Positions 47,693-57,400 of a stretch of 64,000 bases of DNA are shown piece by piece. Below the pieces are notes generated by a model. The model made no database searches. It was not told where the DNA came from and worked only from the letters and a program-made list of their open reading frames with translations. Position 1 is the stretch's first letter; each line of letters starts with the position of its first letter. Source of the DNA: Streptomyces sp. UW30 (GTDB lineage: Bacteria; Actinomycetota; Actinomycetes; Streptomycetales; Streptomycetaceae); assembly GCF_008042075.1 (NCBI RefSeq), contig NZ_RDBN01000037.1, positions 1,990,326-2,054,325 of the forward strand, given 5' to 3'. Position numbers and translations under genes: made by a program.

Positions 47693-48059
47693 CGCCCGCC
47701 GACTGTCGGCGCGCGAGCAGCCGCTTCTTCCACCACCGGGTCACCAGGCCGGTGATGCCGGAGGCTCCCAGGACGGTGACGGCGATCGTGCCGATCCGAG
47801 ACCAGGGCAGCTTCAGCTCACCGGCTGCCTGGACGACGACGATGATCACCGCGGCCACCACGATCAGCCCGACCAGGCCCAGCATTCCGACACGGGTCAC
47901 GAGCCTGAGCTTCATGGCGCCGCGCGCGTTCTCTATCTCTATGAGGTTCTTCGTCTGCACAGGGTCCTGTATGGCCTGCGCCTTGACGTCATCGTCGTTC
48001 AGACCGGATGCTCCGCCGAGTACGCTCTGCAGGCCCTGCCATATCGACCTGAAGACCAC
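47628..48059 (-). CDS. Putative two-helix membrane protein
   Basis: A 143-residue protein. A soluble N-terminal part (FRSIWQGLQSVLGGASGL) is followed by two membrane segments (about 56-80, LGLVGLIVVAAVIIVVVQAA, and 90-107, IGTIAVTVLGASGITGLV) and a basic tail. GGGGGAGG precedes the GTG start. It begins 46 bases after the XRE gene stop, so it is probably co-transcribed with that regulator. No family is recognised. Confidence 0.68.
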   Translation of the reverse strand: MVFRSIWQGLQSVLGGASGLNDDDVKAQAIQDPVQTKNLIEIENARGAMKLRLVTRVGMLGLVGLIVVAAVIIVVVQAAGELKLPWSRIGTIAVTVLGASGITGLVTRWWKKRLLARRQSAGATSENSSANPAEGDPNQVGTS

Positions 48060-48105
48060 GTTGGTCCTCCCCCTGGCTCCACCACCAGAAAAGGGCGCCG
48101 CAGAT

Positions 48106-48966
48106 CTAGCGGGCCGCGAGGTCTTGCTTGATGCGACCGATGAGGTCGAGTGACTCGGTTTCGCCGAGCGCCAGATCCATGATCGCCTGGAAGCACTCCT
48201 GGTAACGGGCCAGCAGTTCCAGGTCTTCGCCGCCGGTCATGCTGCCCGCGGCATGCTCCAGATACAGCAGATCGTCGTCGTCGGGGAAACCCAACAGGAC
48301 GAAGCTGCCCAGTGTGCTGTAGTGGGCCCCGGCCGCGAAGGGGAGTACGCGGATCGTGGTCCCGTCCTGTGCGCCGAAGTCGAGCAATTGCTGCAACTGC
48401 TCGTTCAGTACCGCCTTTCCGCCGATCTGCCGCCGGACCGCTGCCTCGTCCAGGACGAACGTCGCCTCGGGGCCGGCCGAACCGGCGAACATCCTCGTCT
48501 GCCGCTCCATCCGCAAGTCCACGACCCGGCCGATCCGTTGGCGTGCCAGGCCGCGCGGAGTGAGGAGGGCCTCGGCGTATGCGCGAGTCTGGAGATGCCC
48601 GGGAACGACGATGGGGTGATACGTCTGAAGAGACGTCGCAGCACTCTCGTACCCCAGGTACTGGGCAAACTGTGGCGTCACGACGTCGTGGTACCTGGAC
48701 CACCAACTGGCCCCTTTGCTGCCCCGGGCCGCCTCCTCCAGCTCATGCACCGAGGCCGGGTCGGTGACGTCGTACAGGGCCAGCAGTGCTCGCAGGTCGC
48801 TCACGGACACACCGACGGTTCCGGTCTCCACGCGGATGAGCTTGGACTGCGACCACTCCACCCGCTTGGCAGCCTCACGCTGGGTCAGGCCCGCGCGCTC
48901 GCGCGCGTGCCGCAGAGCAAGGCGCAGCTTGCGCCGGTTGAGGCTGGGGTCCACGGGGGGTGTCAT
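48106..48966 (-). CDS. XRE family regulator with DUF5753 (WhiJ-like)
   Basis: A 286-residue regulator. XRE helix-turn-helix at about residues 12-68 (LRLALRHARERAGLTQREAA, SQSKLIRVETGTVGVS) and the DUF5753 domain at about 100-280 (YHPIVVPGHLQTRAYAEALL, FVLDEAAVRRQIGG, TIRVLPFAAGAHYSTLGSFV). AAGGAG precedes ATG 48966. Proteins of this type pair with small DUF397 partners and often affect development in Streptomyces. Here the DUF397 gene is convergent rather than adjacent. Confidence 0.9.
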   Translation of the reverse strand: MTPPVDPSLNRRKLRLALRHARERAGLTQREAAKRVEWSQSKLIRVETGTVGVSVSDLRALLALYDVTDPASVHELEEAARGSKGASWWSRYHDVVTPQFAQYLGYESAATSLQTYHPIVVPGHLQTRAYAEALLTPRGLARQRIGRVVDLRMERQTRMFAGSAGPEATFVLDEAAVRRQIGGKAVLNEQLQQLLDFGAQDGTTIRVLPFAAGAHYSTLGSFVLLGFPDDDDLLYLEHAAGSMTGGEDLELLARYQECFQAIMDLALGETESLDLIGRIKQDLAAR

Positions 48967-49026
48967 CGCCGCTCCTTCGTCCGTGCACGTACCCTGAAGT
49001 CGGTCGGCCATGCACAGAAAGTTCCT

Positions 49027-49072
49027 AGCTCTTGGCATCCTTCATTATGCAGAGAGCAAAAAGGATAGAGCT
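49027..49072. promoter_or_regulatory. Extended dyad in the XRE promoter region
   Basis: AGCTCT...ATCCTT (49027-49042) and AAGGATAGAGCT (49061-49072) form an imperfect dyad with a four-base bulge. CATAAT on the minus strand (about 49045-49050) could be a -10 for the XRE gene. Between 49073 and 49570 the only other recognised element is the CebR box at 49445. Confidence 0.4.
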
Positions 49073-49444
49073 GATTGATGCCGACTGACCGCGGCACGGT
49101 ACGGGCGATGCGCGGACGGGCTGCCGGGGCGGCGTGAGCTGCACCGCTGTCACGACTCCCATTCACCACAGGAACGTCCGAACGGGCGCTTGTGCTCCGA
49201 GGAGACGTTCTCCGGTTCCGAGCCGTCGAAGCAAGGGGGGCTCAGCGGGCGCACGAAATGTCTTGCCGGCGCGTCGTATTGCGCCGGGCGCAAGGGCGCC
49301 GGAGGCGTGCGGTCCAGCTGCAACGGCGACGACCACGGCTCTGCGCCGGTGCGACAGCATCTCGTGACACCGCCCGGACACGGCCCTCCCGCGACAGCCG
49401 TTTACATCCCCGCCTCACAGCGCTACCTTCCGCAACAGACGGGG

Positions 49445-49458
49445 TGGGAGCGCTCCCA
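49445..49458. promoter_or_regulatory. CebR box
   Basis: TGGGAGCGCTCCCA, an exact 14-bp palindrome identical to the CebR operator of Streptomyces cellulose/cello-oligosaccharide genes. It lies 113 bases before the LPMO start, which marks that gene as cellobiose-induced when functional. Confidence 0.85.
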
Positions 49459-49570
49459 TTGCGATGGACCGGAACCCGTCGCCCGGACCGCTCCCGCCCC
49501 GCGCGCGGCACACGCACCCCATACATCCGCATCCGAACGGCCCGTACCCGAAGGAACGGACACGACTGTC

Positions 49571-50671
49571 ATGATCCTGACAAGCAACCGGGAAGGGGCG
49601 CCCGTACGACCGCCCCGCCGATTAACCCACGCCACCCGCACCGGCGCCCTCTTCCTCGTCCTGATCTCCCTCCTCGCCACCATCCCCGCCGTCACCCTCG
49701 TCATGACCGCCGGAGGCAAGGCGGAGGCCCACGGCACCCCCATGAAGCCCGGCAGCCGCACCTTCCTGTGCTGGCAGGACGGCCTCACCGACACCGGTGA
49801 GATCAAGCCGGTCAACCCGGCCTGCAGGGTGGCCGGGCGGGTCAGCGGCACCACGCCCTTCTACAACTGGTTCTCGGTGCTGCGCTCCGACGGCGCCGGC
49901 CGCACCCGCGGCTTCGTGCCCGACGGTGAGCTGTGCAGCGGCAGCAACACCAACTTCACCGGCTTCAACGCCCCCAGCAAGGACTGGCCGCTCACCCACC
50001 TCACCTCGGGCGCGACCGTCGACTTCTCCTACAACGCCTGGGCCGCGCACCCGGGTTGGTTCCACGTCTACATCACCAAGGACGGCTTCGACCCGACCCG
50101 GACCCTCACCTGGGACGACATGGAGGAGGAACCCTTCCTTACGGTCGACCACCCGCCGCTCAACGGCTCACCGGGCACAGTCGAGGCCAACTACTCGTGG
50201 ACATGAAAACTTCCTGACGACAAGTCGGGCCGCCACCTCGTCTACATGGTCTGGCAGCGCTAGGACAGTCAGGAAACCTTCTACTCCTGCTCCGACATCG
50301 TCTTCGACGGCGGCAACGGCGAGGTCACCGGCATCAAGGAGCCCGGCAACCCGACCGACCCGGTGCCCGGCGAGTGCTCCGCGGCTCGTCGTACGACCGG
50401 CAGTTGGTCCGGCGGCTACCAGTCCGAGGTGACCGTCACCAACACCGGCGACGTCCCGATGCTCGGCTGGATGGTCGACTGGACGCTCCCGGCCGGCCAG
50501 AAGGTCGAGAGCCTCTGGAGCGGCAACGCGACTTACACCGGCCAGAACGTGATGGTCCACAACGCCGACTGGAACGGCTCCCTGGATCCGGGTCGGAGCG
50601 CGACGTTCGGATACGTCGTCTCCGGATCCGGTGGCGACGGTACGGCCGCCTTGCCCTGTCGAGTGGGCTGA
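49571..50671 (+). pseudogene. AA10 lytic polysaccharide monooxygenase with CBM2, two in-frame stops
   Basis: One continuous frame of 367 codons. It encodes a signal peptide (residues 1-53, ending KAEA before His54, the copper-binding N-terminal histidine), an AA10 domain (GTPMKPGSRTFLCWQDGL, FVPDGELCSGS, HPGWFHVYITKDGFDP) and a C-terminal CBM2 (about 270-366: WSGGYQSEVTVTNTGDVPML, MVDWTLPAGQ, GRSATFGYVVSGSG). TGA at 50204-50206 sits where relatives usually have Gly (after NYSWT), and TAG at 50261-50263 where Ser is expected (VWQR*DSQETFYSC). Each is one base from a sense codon. There is no frameshift, so the remaining protein is intact in frame. Unless the stops are read through or are errors, the enzyme loses its CBM2 and the end of the catalytic domain. 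Confidence 0.88.
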
Positions 50672-50795
50672 ATCGTCGCTCCGGGCGGACCCGGTGGGCG
50701 TGAGCCGCCGTCCACCGGGTCCGCGAGCCGGACGAGCCCGAGGGGGGGAAGTGGGACCGTCCGGTTGGTGAGTGGCTTGTGCGAGGTTGCGATGC

Positions 50796-50852
50796 GACAA
50801 CGTTGTCGAATGGTATGCACATGACTCTATCGCCTCAACGGACAACGATGTC
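50796..50852. promoter_or_regulatory. LacI-type operators upstream of the first GH92 gene
   Basis: GACAACGTTGTC (50796-50807) is a perfect 12-bp palindrome; GACAACGATGTC (50841-50852) is a near copy 45 bases on. The same 12-mer recurs before the other GH92 gene (58247). Their form suits a LacI-family repressor, which is not in the window. Confidence 0.72.
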
Positions 50853-51044
50853 AAGCCAGTTGGGCACCAAGTGACCTCCGCCATCCCGGACGCCCGGCCG
50901 ACTCGCTGCCCCCGTCCGGGTGATCACCCCGCGTGCCCGCCCATCGGAAGGCGCTCTTCCGTGGTACCGGTGACACACGCTACTGTCCCTGCGGCTTGTG
51001 CGACCTGTGGTGCGCGACCCGTCCGAAGGAGGAGGGGCCGCGTC

Positions 51045-54000
51045 ATGCGTTTGTGTCCCAGACTGTCTCCCCGACCGAGTCGTACGGCCTTGCTGCTGGC
51101 CGCCGTTCTCGCGATCGGCGGCGCCACACCCGCCGTCGCGGCCTCCAGCGCGCCGCCGCCCGAACTCGTCGACGACCCCACCTCGTACGTCGACCCGCTC
51201 ATCGGCACGAAGAACGGCGGCAACGTCTTCCCGGGCGCCGTCACCCCGTTCGGCATGCTCTCCTTCAGCCCCGAGAACACCCGTGGCGACGCCACCCGCA
51301 CCGCCGCGCCCGGCGGATATCACCACGACGCCACCCGCATCCGCGGCTTCAGCCTGACCCACATGTCCGGCACCGGCTGCGCGGGCGGCAGTGGTGACAT
51401 CCCGTTCTTCCCGTACGCGGGTGAAGTCACCTCGTCGCCCGCGAGCGACACCAAGGACGCCGTCTACGCCTCCGACTTCAGCCACGCCGACGAGACCGCC
51501 GAGCCCGGCCGCTACCAGGTCCGCCTCGCGTCCGGAGTCACGGCCGACCTCACCGCGACCACCCGTACCGGCTCGGCGCGCTTCACCTTCCCGTCCGACA
51601 AGCCCGCCTCGCTGCTCGTCCGCACCGCCAACTCCGAGGTGGGGTCCGCCGATTCGACGGTCCGGATCGACCCCGACAAGCGCACGATCTCCGGGTCCGT
51701 CACCTCCGGGAACTTCTGCGGGTACCTCGACCCCGAGGGCCAACGCGCCTACTACACCGTCCACTTCACCGCCCGCTTCGACCGCGCCTTCAAGGCCACC
51801 GGCACCTGGCAGGACGACAGGCTGAACCCCGGCGCCACCTCCGCGAGCGGCGGCACGGGCGGGTTCGCGAACGGCGGACGCCCCGTCGCCGGCAAGGGCG
51901 CCGGCGGATACGTCGAGTTCGCTCCCGGCACCGGACCGGTGAACGTCAAGGTCGGCATCTCCTACGTCAGCCAGGCCGGAGCCGAGGCCAACCTCGCCGC
52001 GGAGAACCCGCCGCACCGCTCCTTCGACGCCGTACGGGACGCCGCCCGCCGCGCCAGGCGCGAGCGTCTGTCCGCGATCCGGGTCGGCGGCGGCACCGAC
52101 GCCGAGCGCACCACCTTCTACACCGCGCTCTACCACGCCCTCCTCCACCCGAACGTCATCAGCGACGCCGACCGCCGCTACCGCGGCCCCGACGGCGAGG
52201 TCCACACCGTCAGCCGCGGTCACCAGGCCCAGTACGGCACCTTCTCCGGCTGGGACGTCTACCGCGACCAGGTCCAGCTGCTCACCCTCCTCAACCCGCG
52301 CGTCGGCTCGGACATCGCCCAGTCGCTGTACGAGCTGGCGGAGCAGAACGGCGGCGTCTGGGACCGCTGGCTGCACGGCGCGAGCGGCACCCACGTCATG
52401 AACGGCGACCCCTCGCCCATCGCCCTGGCCGGCATCCGCGCCTTCGGCGGGACGGACTTCGACCTGCGCGGGGCACTGGCCTCGCTCGTGAAGGCGGCGA
52501 CCGTACCCACCGACAAGGACCTGTCCTCGGCGGGAAAGCCCGTGCTCTCCGTCGGGCAACGCCCCTCCCTGGACAAGTACTTGAAGCAGCACTACATGCC
52601 GTCGGTGTCGAACGCGTGGGGTGGTGCCGCCGAGACGCTGGAGATGTCCGGCGCCGACTTCGCGCTCTCCCAACTCGCCACGGTGGCGGGGCGTAAGGAC
52701 ACGGCCGCCACCTTCGGGGACCGGGCCCAGTGGTGGCAGAACAACTTCAACATCGCCGCCACCCAGGCCGGCGGCTACATCGCCAACCGCAAGGCCGACG
52801 GCAGCTGGGTCACCGGCTTCACCCCGGCCACCGGCAACGGGTTCGTGGAGGGTACGGCGGCCCAGTACACGTGGATGGTCCAGCACAACCCGGCGGGACT
52901 CTTCGCCGCCATGGGCGGTCGTGACGCGGCCTTGAAGCGCCTCGACGCCTTCTTCCACGACGCCGACGGCAACTGGGCCTTCACCGGCAGCGGCGGCGAG
53001 AAGTCGGAGCTGGACAACGAGCCGTCCATCAACGTGCCCTACCTGTACGCCTACGCGGGTGCCCCGCACAAGGCGCAGGAGACGGTCCGGGCGGCGATGC
53101 GCGAGCTGTGGTCCACCGGGCCCGGCGGCATTCCCGGCAACGACGACCTCGGCGCCATGTCGTCCTGGTACGTCTTCTCCGCGCTCGGCATGTACCCCCA
53201 GGTGCCCTCCCGTGCCGAACTGGTCCTCGCCTCACCGCTGTTCCCGCGCGTGGAGATCGACCGGCCGGGCGGCGGCGACATCTCCGTGCGCGCGCAGGGC
53301 GCGGCCGCCGACGCCCCGTACATTCGTTCCCTGAAGGTCAACGGCCGTACGAGCGAGCGCCCTTGGCTCCCGTCCTCCTTCGTGCGGGACGGCGGCCGGC
53401 TGGACTACACCCTGTCCGCCGCGCCCGACCCCGCCTGGGGAGCCTCCGAGGCGCCGCCGTCCTTCCGCGCGGGCGAGCAGCCGTACCAGATCGGCGTCGG
53501 CCCGACGACGGCGACCGTCGCGCCCGGCGGGAGTGCCAAGGTCGGCATCCGCGCCCTGTCGATGAGCGGAGGCCAGGGCCCCGAGGTGCGCTTCCGGGTC
53601 GACGTGCCCGACGGCATCACCGCCACGCCCGCCGAGGGCACGGTGACCGACGGCTCGCAGGAGATCACGCTGACCTCCGCCGAGGACACGACCCAGGGCT
53701 TCCACGCCGTCGAGGTCACCGTGACCTCGGGCGACACCTCGTACGCACAGCCCGTGTCCCTGACCGTCGCGGCCCCGGGCACCCTGCTGGCCGCCTACAA
53801 CAACACCGGCATCTCCGACGACACCGGCGACCACGACGAGGCCGACTACGACGGCGGCGGCTGGAGCTACTCCCGCCAGGCCCTCTCCGACGCCGGTCTG
53901 ACGCCGGGCAAGCAGGGCACGGCGGGCGGCCTGACCTTCACCTGGCCCAGCTCGCCGAACGGTCGCCCGGACAACGTCACGGCAGCTGGCCAGACGATTG

Positions 54001-54338
54001 AACTCGCCGTCCCTGCAGGCCAGTTGTCCTTCCTCGGCAGTGGCGTCAACGGCAATCAGCAGTCCAAGGCCACCGTCACCTACACCGACGGCACCGCCGA
54101 CACGATCGACCTCGCCTTCACCGACTGGACCGTCGGCGGGGGCGCCGGCACCGTCCAGTACGGCAACGAGGTCGTCGCCAGGGCCGCGTACCGGAACGTC
54201 GCGGGCGCGGACCGGGATCCGGTCGACACCTACGTCTTCGCCACCAAGCCGTTCGCGGCGCCGGCGGGGAAGACGATCGCGCGCGTGAAGCTGCCGGACG
54301 ACGGCGACCTGCACGTGTTCACGCTGGCCGTGGGCTGA
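51045..54338 (+). CDS. Secreted GH92 alpha-mannosidase
   Basis: A 1097-residue exported glycoside hydrolase of family 92 (calcium-dependent exo-alpha-mannosidases). A signal peptide (1-33, LLLAAVLAIGGATPAVAA) precedes the N-terminal beta domain (YVDPLIGTKNGGNVFPGAVT) and the (alpha/alpha)6 domain with TFSGWDVYRDQVQLLTLLNP near 400 and GIPGNDDLGAMSSWYVFSAL near 700. An NEW3-type beta domain follows at about 810-905, and a final sugar-binding-like module at 910-1097 (NPCBM-like: GGLTFTWPSSPNG, GNQQSKATVTYTDGTA). AAGGAGGAGG precedes ATG 51045. Likely targets are mannans or fungal N- and O-glycans. It converges with the second GH92 gene. Confidence 0.92.
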   Translation: MRLCPRLSPRPSRTALLLAAVLAIGGATPAVAASSAPPPELVDDPTSYVDPLIGTKNGGNVFPGAVTPFGMLSFSPENTRGDATRTAAPGGYHHDATRIRGFSLTHMSGTGCAGGSGDIPFFPYAGEVTSSPASDTKDAVYASDFSHADETAEPGRYQVRLASGVTADLTATTRTGSARFTFPSDKPASLLVRTANSEVGSADSTVRIDPDKRTISGSVTSGNFCGYLDPEGQRAYYTVHFTARFDRAFKATGTWQDDRLNPGATSASGGTGGFANGGRPVAGKGAGGYVEFAPGTGPVNVKVGISYVSQAGAEANLAAENPPHRSFDAVRDAARRARRERLSAIRVGGGTDAERTTFYTALYHALLHPNVISDADRRYRGPDGEVHTVSRGHQAQYGTFSGWDVYRDQVQLLTLLNPRVGSDIAQSLYELAEQNGGVWDRWLHGASGTHVMNGDPSPIALAGIRAFGGTDFDLRGALASLVKAATVPTDKDLSSAGKPVLSVGQRPSLDKYLKQHYMPSVSNAWGGAAETLEMSGADFALSQLATVAGRKDTAATFGDRAQWWQNNFNIAATQAGGYIANRKADGSWVTGFTPATGNGFVEGTAAQYTWMVQHNPAGLFAAMGGRDAALKRLDAFFHDADGNWAFTGSGGEKSELDNEPSINVPYLYAYAGAPHKAQETVRAAMRELWSTGPGGIPGNDDLGAMSSWYVFSALGMYPQVPSRAELVLASPLFPRVEIDRPGGGDISVRAQGAAADAPYIRSLKVNGRTSERPWLPSSFVRDGGRLDYTLSAAPDPAWGASEAPPSFRAGEQPYQIGVGPTTATVAPGGSAKVGIRALSMSGGQGPEVRFRVDVPDGITATPAEGTVTDGSQEITLTSAEDTTQGFHAVEVTVTSGDTSYAQPVSLTVAAPGTLLAAYNNTGISDDTGDHDEADYDGGGWSYSRQALSDAGLTPGKQGTAGGLTFTWPSSPNGRPDNVTAAGQTIELAVPAGQLSFLGSGVNGNQQSKATVTYTDGTADTIDLAFTDWTVGGGAGTVQYGNEVVARAAYRNVAGADRDPVDTYVFATKPFAAPAGKTIARVKLPDDGDLHVFTLAVG

Positions 54339-54351
54339 GGCCCGAACGCGC

Positions 54352-54389
54352 CGGACGCGGTGACGGTCGTACAGCCGTCACCGCGTCCG
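54352..54389. terminator. Bidirectional terminator between the two GH92 genes
   Basis: CGGACGCGGTGACGG (54352-54366) pairs perfectly with 54375-54389 around an eight-base loop. It lies between the two convergent stops. Confidence 0.85.
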
Positions 54390-54421
54390 ATCGACTTGAG
54401 CCGTGGCCCCAATGCCGCTGC

Positions 54422-57400
54422 TCAGGCGAGCAGCTCGACCTCCGACACCACCGCCTCACCGTCGAGCACCAGGCGGTACTTCGCGTACGTACCCGGTGAC
54501 CCCACGGAGAACGCCCGTGTCTGCCGGTCCCAGGTGAAGGACTGCCCTGAGCGCTCGTCGAGGGTCTGCCATGTGGTGCCGTCGTTCGACCCCTGGAGCT
54601 TCCAGCCGGTCGGCGCCTTCGTGCGGTCCGACGGGGAGGTCAGGGTGTACTGCACGGCCTTGGCGGACTCGGACACCGGCAGATCCAGCGAGGTGACGCT
54701 CTCCTGGGTCGCCGAGGTGTTGTCGAACAGCGCCCCGACCCCCTTCAGCACGTCCGCCCTCGGTGTCGGCACCTTGTCGTCCTTGGCGATCGACACGGGC
54801 GCCGCGTTCTTGCCCGTACCCCACGAAGAGGGCCGCGGACCCATGTCGAACTCCAGGACCCCGCCCTTCGCGATCAGCTTGTGGGGGAGCGAAGTCGACT
54901 TCCACGGAACGCCGTTGACCTTCAGGCCCTGGACGTACACATTGCGGGTGCTGTTCCTCGGCGCCTTGACGACCAGCTCACGGCCGTTCTCCAGATGGAC
55001 CGTCGCCTTGGTGAACAGCGGCGATCCGATGGCGTACTCGCCACTGCCCATCACCAGCGGATAGAAGCCGAGCGAGGAGAACAGGAACCAGGCCGACTGC
55101 TCGCCGTTGTCCTCGTCGCCGTGGTAGCCCTGCCCGATCTCGCTGCCCGTGTACAGCCGCGACAGCACCTCACGGATGCTCGACTGTGTCTTCCACGGCT
55201 GCCCGGCCGCGTCGTACATGTAGAGGGCGTGGTGGGCGACCTGGTTGGAGTGCCCGTACATGCCCATCCGTACGTCTCGCGCCTCCGTCATCTCGTGGAT
55301 GACACCGGGGTACGAGCCGATGAAGTCGGGCGAGGCCGTCTCCGGGGTGGCGAGGTACTCGTCGAGCTTGTCCGCGAGCCCGCCGCGGCCGCCGTAGAGG
55401 TTGGCGAGGCCGCGGCTGTCCTGCGGGGCGGTGAAGGCGTAGCCGTAGCCGTTGGTCTCGGTGTAGTCGTAGCCCCACACGCGCGGGTCGTACTTGGACG
55501 ACTCGACCCGCCAGTCGCCCTTGGCGTCGCGGCCCTGGAAGAACCCGGCCTTGGAGTCGAACAGGTTCACGTAGTCCTGGGCGCGGTTGAGGAAGTACGC
55601 CGACTCCTCCTTGTAGCGCTTCTCGCCGGTCTCCTCGTACAGCTTCCGGCCCATCTGCGCGATGCCGTAGTCGTTGAGGTAGCCCTCCAGCGCCCAGGAC
55701 AGGCCCTCGTGGGTCTCGGTGCTGGTGTAGCCGAGGAAGGGCGAGGTCTCCATGCCCTTGCGGCCCACACCGGACGACGGGGGCACCACGGTCGCGTTCT
55801 TCACGGCCGCGTCGTACGCCGACTTCGCGTCGAAGTCGACGCCCTTGACGTAGGCGTCGGCGAACGCGACGTCCGACGAGGTGCCAGTCATCAGGTCCGC
55901 GTATCCGGGCGACGACCAGCGCGAGGTCCAGCCGCCGTCCTTGTACTGCTGCACGAACCCGTCGACCATCTCACCCGCCTGACTCGGGGTCAGGAGCGAG
56001 TACGCCGGCCAGGTCGTCCGGTACGTGTCCCAGAAGCCGTTGTTGATGTACACCTTGCCGTCGACGATCTTGGCGCCGGTGTGCGTCGGGGTGTCCTGAC
56101 CCGTCATCGGCGAGAACGGAGAGGCGTACTGGTACTTCGAACCGACCTTCTCGAACCCGGAGTTGGGGTACAGGTACAGCCGGTACAGGCTGGAGTACAG
56201 CGTGGTCAGCTGGTCCGGCGTGGCGCCCTCCACCTCGACCTTGCCGAGCAGCTTGTCCCACTGGCGCTGGGCCCGGTCCTTCACCGTGTCGAAGGAGGTG
56301 CCGTCCGGGATCTCCTGGCGCAGGTTGTCCTTCGCCTGGTCGAGGCTGATGAGCGAAGTGGCGATGCGCAGCGTGACGGTCTTGTTCGCGGGCTTGAACC
56401 GCAGATAGCCCTTGACCCCGCTCGACGACCCCTCTTCCACCGGCGCGTCGAACACGCCGTAGACGAACAGCCGGGTCGCCCCCGTCGACAGGCCCGACTT
56501 CACGTCGGAGTAGCCGGTGAACGTCCCGCTCTCCTTGTCGAGCGTCAGCCCCGCCTGGTCGGTGACGTTGTCGAACAGCACGCTCGCGTCGTCGCCGGGG
56601 TAGGTGAAGCGCATGACGGCCGCGTGGTCGGTCGGCGCCATCTCCGTCTTGAGACCGTTCTCGAACCGCACGCCGTAGTAGTACGGCCGAGCCGTCTCGC
56701 TCTCGTGCCGGAAAGCCAGCTGCCGTGCCTCACGGCCCAGGTCGGGCGTGCCGGACGCGACGGACGGCATCACCTGGAAGGTCTGCCGGTCGCCCATCCA
56801 GGGGCTGGGCTCATGGCTGGCGCTGAACGCCTGGATCGTCGGCAGGTTGTCGTCGTTGTTGGCGCGGGCGTAGTCGTACAGCCAGCTCAGCGAACCCGCG
56901 TTGGTCACCGGCGTCCAGAAGTTGAATCCGTGCGGCACCGCCGTCGCGGGGAAGTTGTTGCCGCGCGAGAAGCCGCCGCTGGAGTTGGTGCCGCGGGTCG
57001 TCACCGCGTAGTCCGACAGATGGGCCTTCGGCTTCTCCCGCGGCACGGCCTTCAGCGCCACGTCGTCCAGCCAGCCCCGGAACTTCGCCGGGCCCTTGGG
57101 GGAGTCGTACGCCACCAGGATCCGGTCGACCGTCTTGCCGGCCGCGACCGACCCGATCCGCGAGGCCACGTTGTTCCACTGGTTGACGTAGAGGACCTTG
57201 GCCGCCCCCTGCCCCTGCGGGGTCAGCGCGAACCCGTGCTGGTCGGTCGCCTTCAGGTCGCTCAGATACGTCCCGTCCGTGAAGGCGAGGTCCACGGAGA
57301 CGTTCGTGGCGTCGTAGTCCCGGTCGCGGTCCGCCATCGACGGGAAGATCCGGTACGACAGCTGCGTATCGCGTCCTACGGCCACATCGACGTCGAAGAC

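Noticed and set aside
50204-50206. Selenocysteine at the LPMO TGA
   Set aside because: The position is Gly in relatives as far as I recall, LPMOs are not selenoproteins, and a TAG follows 57 bases later.
50363-50671. A separate CBM2 gene starting at GTG 50363
   Set aside because: It is in the same frame as the LPMO and completes its usual domain order; it lacks its own signal peptide and ribosome binding site, so it is the downstream part of a broken gene.
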